Assembly (NCBI GenBank): GCA_944388685.1
Contig: CALXJS010000028.1
Location: forward strand, 1-22,182
DNA from: an uncultured Clostridia bacterium
GTDB taxonomy: Bacteria > Bacillota_A > Clostridia > TANB77 > CAG-508
Reading direction: 5' to 3'
Length of the DNA: 22,182 bases
How positions within the stretch are numbered: the first letter of the stretch is position 1; each line of letters opens with the position of its first letter. The translations under genes and the position numbers were made by a program. Below the pieces are notes generated by a model, which was given only the letters and a program-made list of their open reading frames with translations, did no database searches and was not told the origin of the DNA. Below, one piece after another: positions 7,261 to 12,535 of the stretch.

Positions 7261-8480
7261 GGAAACCTCCGCCTAATATTTAACATTTCTAATCCTTTTT
7301 GCACATATTCATTTTTCATAAACTGTCTCCAGATGAATTGTGACAAATAATTTTCTATCATTATCATAGATATTCCTTTATCAATGCCTATTACTTCTTT
7401 GGAATACCATTCTCCGTTTTCAAGATTATATCCATCAATAAAGCCATATTTTCCCCATAGCTTTGGATAATGATTGTAAAAATTTTCTAATGCTTTTATG
7501 CTTAATTCTGGTGTAAAAACGATTGAACCCACTGCACCACATGGACTAACAGTTCCGTCATTTTGCTGGTCTAAATCTGCTAAAGCTGGTATTGCTCCAT
7601 ATCCACCTGAATATCCATTAGGTCCTAAACATGCTGTTAATCCCCAAGAATTTTCGCCAAATGTTTTAAATCTATCTTTATTTTTAATGCAATATAGTCT
7701 ATTGGCAATTGTCGCTTTTTTTGAATTTTCAAACCAATCAATCCCATTTTCGTCTTTTCTATCTCGAAAATCTATCCAAGCATGAGAAAATTGATAAGTA
7801 AATAATGTCCCACAATATGTATAAATAATATCTTTTATTCCTTCATAAGTACTTGTTTCTTTTTTCATGTTATCATACATGGTTTTGCTAATTGGATATG
7901 TTGGAGACGCTACACCTAAAACATATAACATAAGTTGTTCTGCATACATATCCCAATGTCCCCAAAATCCTGTTTCTGGCTTATATCCCATATAAAAATA
8001 ATTGTTTTCTTTATTTCGATACCATTCCCAATTCACTCTTCTATATAACTCTTCTGCCTTTTGTTTGATTCTTCCTTGAAAAAATTCTCCTGCTAATATT
8101 GCTCCACATATGAAAATTGCTGTATCAATAATCGATATTTCACAATCCCATTCTCTTTTTCCTGTATCCATATTTACAAAATGATAAAAAAATCCATTTT
8201 TTCCTTCAACTACATTTAAAAAGGTATCTAATGTTTTGCTTACTCTTTTATAGGCTTCTGGATAAGAAATCCAATTTCTATTACAGCCTATGGCCAATGC
8301 TGCTAATCCATACCCCACTGACGCAATACTTGCAATTTCATCTGCATACATGTCTTTGTCTTTTATTAATCCATATCCCTCACTTTTTAAGTCTACATTT
8401 GCTTCTTTTATAAAGAAACGATAGCTTGCTTTTAGTTCTTTTTCTAATAACTTATCCCCATATCTTTTTAACAATCTCAT
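7257..8480 (-). CDS. PF10091 glycosidase (GH144-like, putative endo-beta-1,2-glucanase)
   Basis: 407 residues covering one PF10091 (Glycoamylase) alpha-barrel. Hallmarks are SIASVGYGLAALAIG, NWISYPEAYKRV, NGFFYHFVNMDTGKREW, EISIIDTAIFICGA, YKPETGFWGHWDMYAEQLML, LGVASPTYPI, FTYQFSHAWIDFR, WFENSKKATIANRLYC, ENSWGLTACLGPNGY, DGTVSPCGAVGS, LWGKYGFIDGYN and IGIDKGISMIMIENYLS. PF10091 includes GH144 endo-beta-1,2-glucanases and the central domain of cyclic beta-1,2-glucan synthases. Characterised GH144 enzymes are exported, but this one has no signal peptide. That suggests a cytoplasmic oligosaccharide-trimming enzyme acting before the GH3 beta-glucosidase, whose start codon overlaps its stop (ATGA). 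AGAGGTG lies 10 nt before the ATG. Confidence 0.8.
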   Translation of the reverse strand: MRLLKRYGDKLLEKELKASYRFFIKEANVDLKSEGYGLIKDKDMYADEIASIASVGYGLAALAIGCNRNWISYPEAYKRVSKTLDTFLNVVEGKNGFFYHFVNMDTGKREWDCEISIIDTAIFICGAILAGEFFQGRIKQKAEELYRRVNWEWYRNKENNYFYMGYKPETGFWGHWDMYAEQLMLYVLGVASPTYPISKTMYDNMKKETSTYEGIKDIIYTYCGTLFTYQFSHAWIDFRDRKDENGIDWFENSKKATIANRLYCIKNKDRFKTFGENSWGLTACLGPNGYSGGYGAIPALADLDQQNDGTVSPCGAVGSIVFTPELSIKALENFYNHYPKLWGKYGFIDGYNLENGEWYSKEVIGIDKGISMIMIENYLSQFIWRQFMKNEYVQKGLEMLNIRRRFP

Positions 8481-8556
8481 ATGTAAATTTCACCTCTAAT
8501 ACTATATTAGCATTTCTTTTTGCTTTTTCCTATGGGAATTTTTGGCGATAAATTTA

Positions 8557-8595
8557 TTTGTTGAAAAGAAAAAACAACTTTTCCTTTTCAACAAA
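8557..8595. repeat. Inverted repeat, 12-bp arms, after the NAD synthase gene
   Basis: TTTGTTGAAAAG pairs with CTTTTCAACAAA around a 15-nt loop. It sits between the NAD synthase stop and the glycosidase start on the same strand. It is probably a terminator-like hairpin, although the minus-strand sequence after it (TAAATTTATC) is only moderately U-rich. Confidence 0.6.
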
Positions 8596-8666
8596 AAGAA
8601 GCCACACTGACTCCCTTTTAATTCTTATATTTTTTCGATATAATCCTCGTTCGGTAAATTCTCCTT

Positions 8667-9533
8667 TTATTTTTCTTTTTTCATTGAAACCATAATTTCT
8701 CGATTTCTATATTGTTTTGCCTTTTTCGTAATTTGGATAATCCCTTCAATTATTTTTGTAGATAATCCCGTTTCTTTTGCTATTTTTTCTATTCTCTTTT
8801 TGTCTCTTAAATCTTTCAAACAATTATCAATTTTCTCCCAAGTCAATTGGTCTTTTATTTTAAAAATTTCTTCTTTTTCTTTTTTACTAAATTTTCTTGC
8901 CTTCATAATTGGTCCTTGATTAAATATCCAAAAAGCAATATCTTCTAAATCTTCTTGTTTTCTCCAGAATCCCGATGTTGCTGGTTGCTCAATTACTTCT
9001 CTTCTTGTTCCAATTTCTTTGGCCAATTGTATGACTTCTGTTTTATATAAATGTTCTATTGGTTTAAAATGTGCCAAATTATCTCCAAATGTCATAAAAA
9101 ATCCTAATTCATATTCTGTAAGATTGGTGCAACCTGCAATAATAAAACCTTTGTCTTGATAAGAAGAAATAATTGCTGATCTCATAGAACATTTTGCTTT
9201 TGCTGGGTCTAATATTAATTTAGAATTAAAGATAGGTTCATTTTCTGCTTGTTCTAAAGTTTTTATAAATTCCATACTTTTTCCTTCAAGTGGAACAATT
9301 GTAAGTGGTGTTTCTAAATCTTCTGCTAAATTTTTTACATTTTTTACGAATTTTGCTTCTGTTTCTGTTTCTTTAACAAATAACAATTTAATTCTATCTT
9401 TTCCTAATGCTTTATAACATAATCTTGCAACAACATCTGAATCAATTCCTCCTGATACTAAAATTAGTACACGTTCATCCTCTAGAACATACGATTTTAT
9501 AAATTCTTCTATTTTTAATATTTCTTTATCCAT
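8667..9533 (-). CDS. nadE: NAD(+) synthase family protein (NadE-like)
   Basis: 288 residues. The ATG at 9531-9533 is chosen because GAAGAAGG lies 5 nt upstream; an open frame extends 32 codons further but lacks a site. The PP-loop ATPase motif SGGIDSD is at 27-33. The NadE signature follows: KCSMRSAIISSY, GCTNLTEYELGFFMTFGDN, PIEHLYKTEVIQLAKEIG and VIEQPATSGFW. The family makes NAD+ from deamido-NAD+, ATP and ammonia or glutamine; there is no glutaminase domain, so ammonia is expected. The C-terminus (about 205-288) is lysine-rich and longer and less typical than in housekeeping NadE. The start and ribosome binding site are embedded in the 3' end of a truncated ORF6N gene, so expression probably depends on that gene's LexA-box promoter. 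Confidence 0.75.
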   Translation of the reverse strand: MDKEILKIEEFIKSYVLEDERVLILVSGGIDSDVVARLCYKALGKDRIKLLFVKETETEAKFVKNVKNLAEDLETPLTIVPLEGKSMEFIKTLEQAENEPIFNSKLILDPAKAKCSMRSAIISSYQDKGFIIAGCTNLTEYELGFFMTFGDNLAHFKPIEHLYKTEVIQLAKEIGTRREVIEQPATSGFWRKQEDLEDIAFWIFNQGPIMKARKFSKKEKEEIFKIKDQLTWEKIDNCLKDLRDKKRIEKIAKETGLSTKIIEGIIQITKKAKQYRNREIMVSMKKEK

Positions 9534-9832
9534 ATATACCTTCTTCCACCATAATTTTCTTTGTTTAAACTTGAGGTTCCAAATTGGAACCTCAAGTTTT
9601 CCACTTCTTTTTCTGTTAATTGAAAACAAAAATCCTCTGGAAATCTATTAATATTTCTTTTCATAGCTTTATTTATATTTTTGGTTGTATACTGATATAA
9701 CATAGCCACATCACTATCTAACATTACTTGTTTTCCTCTAATCATATAAATTAAGTTTTTAATGTTTTCCGTTTCATATTTTGTTATGTCTAATTTTTCA
9801 TCTGTTGGTATAATATTATTTTCTTCATTCAT
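9515..9832 (-). CDS. ORF6N-domain antirepressor fragment, cut after the GGRRY motif
   Basis: 105 residues from the ATG at 9830-9832, with AAGGA about 10 nt upstream; an earlier ATG lies inside the promoter. The ORF6N domain is clear: IYMIRGKQVMLDSDVAMLYQ, TKNINKAMKRNINRFPEDFCFQLT, then ENLRFQFGTSS and NYGGRRY. Homologues continue with a YAFTEQGV segment and a long C-terminal part. Here the frame leaves the family at IWIKKY and stops at 9515. The GGAAGAAGG coding for GGRRY is also the ribosome binding site of the downstream nadE-like gene, whose start overlaps by 19 nt. Either a deletion fused the two, or the fragment now serves as a leader. It is perhaps non-functional as an antirepressor. 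Confidence 0.75.
   Translation of the reverse strand: MNEENNIIPTDEKLDITKYETENIKNLIYMIRGKQVMLDSDVAMLYQYTTKNINKAMKRNINRFPEDFCFQLTEKEVENLRFQFGTSSLNKENYGGRRYIWIKKY
9567..9599. repeat. Perfect inverted repeat inside the ORF6N gene (16-bp arms)
   Basis: AAACTTGAGGTTCCAA and TTGGAACCTCAAGTTT are separated by a single base. The repeat spans the codons for NLRFQFGTSSL, just before the conserved GGRRY motif. In the minus-strand RNA it is followed by AAACAAAG, not by U residues. Confidence 0.97.
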
Positions 9833-9862
9833 AATTACCACATCCTTATTTTGATTGTCTAT

Positions 9863-9891
9863 ATTATAGAACATTTGTTCTTTAATGTCAA
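9863..9891 (-). promoter_or_regulatory. ORF6N/nadE promoter with full LexA box
   Basis: On the minus strand, TTGACA (9886-9891), a 17-nt spacer and TATAAT (9863-9868) form a consensus sigma-A promoter. The spacer contains AGAACAAATGTTCT (9868-9881), with perfectly paired AGAAC/GTTCT half-sites around AAAT. This is the best LexA box in the window and the strongest -10. The box starts 4 nt after the -35, as at dinD and BRO-N. Confidence 0.85.
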
Positions 9892-9912
9892 GTGGTTTTT
9901 TGATTTATATTC

Positions 9913-10017
9913 TTACATAAGTTTATCTCCTATTCTTTTATCTAATGTCAAAATTTCTTCTACATTTTCTAATGGTATTACTTCAAATAACTCTAATTTT
10001 TAATCAATTCTTTCCTT
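9913..10017 (-). pseudogene. Short C-terminal gene remnant
   Basis: The minus strand reads KERID, an in-frame TAA (10000-10002) where CAA would give Gln, then KLELFEVIPLENVEEILTLD, KRIGDKLM and a TAA at 9913. The amino acid pattern is protein-like but has no start and one internal stop. The FEVIPLENVEEIL stretch faintly recalls Lon-type protease ends. I cannot assign it. Confidence 0.3.
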
Positions 10018-10026
10018 AATATTACA

Positions 10027-10071
10027 AAGAAGTAGCTTAAACCTTTTATTTCTTAGATTAAGCTATTTCTT
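10027..10071 (-). terminator. Terminator-like hairpin after the repeat/sigma-like gene
   Basis: On the minus strand AAGAAATAGCTTAA pairs with TTAAGCTACTTCTT (one mismatch) around a 17-nt loop and is followed by TGTAATATT. It begins 8 nt after the stop codon at 10080. It is a plausible but weak intrinsic terminator. Confidence 0.55.
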
Positions 10072-10079
10072 CTTATTTT

Positions 10080-10889
10080 TTAATGCGAAATGCCTTCATT
10101 CATATTTTCAATATAATATTCTCTGATTTTCATTACTAGTTCGTTTTTATCACAGCTTAATTTCTCTGATAAATCTTCTAGTACGTCATCTACATCTTCT
10201 CCCATATTAATTCTCTTAAGAATTTCCATTTTTATTTGTGATATATCTTTATCTTCCTCATATACTTTATTTAAAGTTTCACTTTCTACATCTGTTTTAT
10301 CGTCTTTTACTTCAAGATTTCCATATTTGTCTGTATTGTAACATGTTCTACTTTCTTTTATTTTAAAATTATCCAGTATCATTTTACCTTTTATTGCTAA
10401 TTTAGTTCTCAACGTTATTTTTCTAAAAAGGGTATTTTCATCGTCTTCATAATTTTTCTCTAAATCTCCACACTTTTCCACAATATATAGAAACGTATCT
10501 GATGTATAGTCTTCTACGAATGACCACATTTTATAATTGTCACATAATTTCACAGCGATAGCTTTAGATAAATTCATAATTCTATCTGTATATCTTTGTA
10601 TAAATTCTGTTGAACATCCAATTTTTTTCTTTCCATACCAACATCCATTTTGTTTTTCTAATATTTTCTTCAATTCTTTTACATCATAAAAAAATATACT
10701 TAACACATATTTTAGAGATTCTTCAAATGTAATATTGTTTTCTCTGGCAAATTCTTCTATTTCTTGTTTTGAATGAAATTCTACATTTGTATTTTTTATA
10801 CTATTTTTAAAATTATCTTTTGCTTTTTTTATTCTTTTGTTTAAAATTGGTTGTTTTAAGCCTTTTCGTAAAATTCCGTATATCAACAC
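10080..10889 (-). CDS. Unknown protein, weakly sigma-70-like; likely 3' part of the upstream repeat gene
   Basis: The frame is open for 269 codons from a GTG at 10887-10889, which has no ribosome binding site and overlaps the upstream gene by 77 nt. From about residue 22 onward (KKAKDNF, then SKQEIEEFARENNITFEESL and YVLSIFFYDVKELKKIL) it continues the 76-residue repeat pattern of the upstream protein. Translation therefore probably enters from that gene through a +1 shift at 10824-10830. Residues about 120-170 (MWSFVEDYTSDTFLYIVEKC, then LFRKITLRTKLAIKGKM) recall sigma-70 region 2. Residues about 213-262 could be a region-4-like helix-turn-helix. The sigma resemblance is my reading of a pattern and may be wrong. 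No family is named with confidence. Confidence 0.5.
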   Translation of the reverse strand: MLIYGILRKGLKQPILNKRIKKAKDNFKNSIKNTNVEFHSKQEIEEFARENNITFEESLKYVLSIFFYDVKELKKILEKQNGCWYGKKKIGCSTEFIQRYTDRIMNLSKAIAVKLCDNYKMWSFVEDYTSDTFLYIVEKCGDLEKNYEDDENTLFRKITLRTKLAIKGKMILDNFKIKESRTCYNTDKYGNLEVKDDKTDVESETLNKVYEEDKDISQIKMEILKRINMGEDVDDVLEDLSEKLSCDKNELVMKIREYYIENMNEGISH

Positions 10890-12420
10890 CGATTACTTCA
10901 GCAAAAGTTCTTCTGGTTCCTTGTTTACAAAATTTTTCATGAATTTTTTCAAATTCTTCTAAGTCTATCCTATATCCTAAATAATAACCATTACTATCAA
11001 GAGATTTAGATATCTCTGTACCATATTTTTCTAACAGTCCTAAAAAAATTCTTGCTTTGATTTTTCTTTTTCCTCTCATATCATGCAATTTACTTTTAGG
11101 AATTTCTAATATTTGTTCTGCATAATCCCTTTCTAATAATCTAATAGGATATTTTTTATATATTTCTCTCAAACAATCTATATCTATCCATTCGCCTATT
11201 TGTAATTCCTTTAATATTTCTTGTTGTAAGGCTTTAATTTCATCTGGAGAAATTTTTTCATTTTGTAATATAATCACTTTCTTTTTTGCGTTATTAGTAA
11301 ATTTCAAACTATCAAATACTTCTTGCTTAATATCTAATATTTTCTCTGCAAATTCTTTTTCATTTAATGGGAAATAATTCTCATTATATATCCTTTTAAA
11401 TTGTTCATAACTTATCATCTCTCCTATATGTAAATTTTCTTTTTGGATAAGTTTTTTTCTAAAATTAGATACTGTATTCTCATCTATTTCTAAGTTTTTT
11501 AATATAACTGCTTTATTTCCGTTGCTTTTGATTGTTCTGAGACTTGCCTCAGTTATATCTAACATTTTTTCGGCAAATTCTATTTCTGATAGAACAGTAT
11601 AATATTTATCAAAAATTGCTTTAATTTCATCATAAGTCATTTCTTGCTTTTTATAAAGCTTTTCTTTCCAGATGATATGACTTCTTATTTTTAAAATTAA
11701 TTCTTTATTTAGAGTTGTTTGTTTTAAAATCCTCACTCTTTTTTGTGGTTTCCACCTAACTTCTGTATAGGACCTATTTGTTATATCTAATATTTCATTC
11801 ATGAAATCTATCTCTGATATTCTGATATGATGTTTTTCAAATAAATTTCTACATTGCTCATATGTTAATGCATCACCTGAATGTAGTTTTTCTTCTTTTA
11901 AAAGTTTTTCTTTAAAACTTCTAATTTCTTCATCACTAACTTCCTCATTTTCCAATATTAATGTCTTTGCTTTATCTGGTTTGGCTTTTATATTTCTATG
12001 TCTAAAATTTGTAATATCTAGAATTTTTTCAAAGTATTCTTTTTCCTCTAAAGGCAAAAAATATTGTTCATTTTCAAAAAACTTCCTTATCATATCATAA
12101 GTTAATTGTTGGTCTTTATGTAATCTTTCTTGACAAATCAGTTTTTCTCTTACATTTTTTATATCCTGAGAATCAACTTGATAGTTTTTTAATATTTTTG
12201 CCGAACCCTTTGCATATTTCATAGCTTTTAAGGATAGTAAAGTAATCTCTAATATTTGTTCTGCAAATTCTTTCTCATTTAAAAAAATTCCTTCTTGTCC
12301 TAATATTTCTTGTGATTTTTTATAAATTTCAAGAAATTCTTGATAATATATGCTATCATTTTTATGCAGTTTTTTTGTATATATTATAATTCTTTTACAT
12401 TTTTCTAACTTATCTTTCAA
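10813..12420 (-). CDS. Tandem-repeat (putative multi-HTH) protein, seven repeats of about 76 residues
   Basis: 535 residues from a TTG at 12418-12420, with GAGGAG 7 nt upstream. Seven copies of one unit are visible; cores start at residues 52 (FAEQILEIT), 129 (YFEKILDIT), 206 (FMNEILDIT), 282 (FAEKMLDIT), 357 (FAEKILDIK), 433 (YAEQILEIP) and 506 (FAEVIGVDI). Each core is followed by SLRTIK-like residues, a basic stretch, ILKN, a helix with an FRKKLI-like pattern, KLHxGE and TYEQ. The core plus next helix looks like a helix-turn-helix, so an array of DNA- or RNA-binding modules is inferred. The last repeat is incomplete at the stop; its missing half lies in the next frame. It has its own promoter (12455-12484). 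I do not recognise the family. Repeats are too diverged for a recent duplication. Confidence 0.6.
   Translation of the reverse strand: MKDKLEKCKRIIIYTKKLHKNDSIYYQEFLEIYKKSQEILGQEGIFLNEKEFAEQILEITLLSLKAMKYAKGSAKILKNYQVDSQDIKNVREKLICQERLHKDQQLTYDMIRKFFENEQYFLPLEEKEYFEKILDITNFRHRNIKAKPDKAKTLILENEEVSDEEIRSFKEKLLKEEKLHSGDALTYEQCRNLFEKHHIRISEIDFMNEILDITNRSYTEVRWKPQKRVRILKQTTLNKELILKIRSHIIWKEKLYKKQEMTYDEIKAIFDKYYTVLSEIEFAEKMLDITEASLRTIKSNGNKAVILKNLEIDENTVSNFRKKLIQKENLHIGEMISYEQFKRIYNENYFPLNEKEFAEKILDIKQEVFDSLKFTNNAKKKVIILQNEKISPDEIKALQQEILKELQIGEWIDIDCLREIYKKYPIRLLERDYAEQILEIPKSKLHDMRGKRKIKARIFLGLLEKYGTEISKSLDSNGYYLGYRIDLEEFEKIHEKFCKQGTRRTFAEVIGVDIRNFTKRLKTTNFKQKNKKSKR
10824..10830 (-). other. A7 run where the repeat gene changes frame
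   Basis: On the minus strand AAT AAA AAA AGC AAA AGA TAA ends the first frame. Omitting one A gives AAT AAA AAA GCA AAA GAT, which continues the repeat pattern into the second ORF. The span 12420-10080 minus one base is exactly 780 codons. A homopolymer of seven A is a usual place for replication indels, transcript slippage or sequencing error. Confidence 0.7.
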
Positions 12421-12454
12421 AATTTTCTCCTCTAATTAAAATTTTCCGTATATT

Positions 12455-12484
12455 ATTGTATCATCTTCATGGACATTATGTCAA
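12455..12484 (-). promoter_or_regulatory. Promoter of the tandem-repeat gene
   Basis: On the minus strand TTGACA (12479-12484), 18 nt and TACAAT (12455-12460) lie 35 nt upstream of the TTG start. The sequence just after the -35 makes GACATAATGTC, a near-palindrome that could bind a regulator. There is no LexA-like box here. Confidence 0.7.
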
Positions 12485-12500
12485 TTTATAGTTATATAAG

Positions 12501-12530
12501 TAATACCCATCCTCACTTGGATAGGTATTA
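12501..12530 (-). terminator. Terminator hairpin after mutS
   Basis: On the minus strand TAATACCTATCC pairs with GGATGGGTATTA (one U.G pair) around a 6-nt loop, 5 nt after the mutS stop. It is followed by CTTATATAAC, which is only mildly U-rich. It separates mutS from the promoter of the repeat gene. Confidence 0.65.
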
Positions 12531-12535
12531 TCAAA

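Noticed and set aside
10824..10830. Classical -1 ribosomal frameshift on the A-rich slippery run
   Set aside because: The second ORF lies in the +1 frame, so a -1 slip gives the wrong frame. Only a skipped base or transcript slippage would join them.
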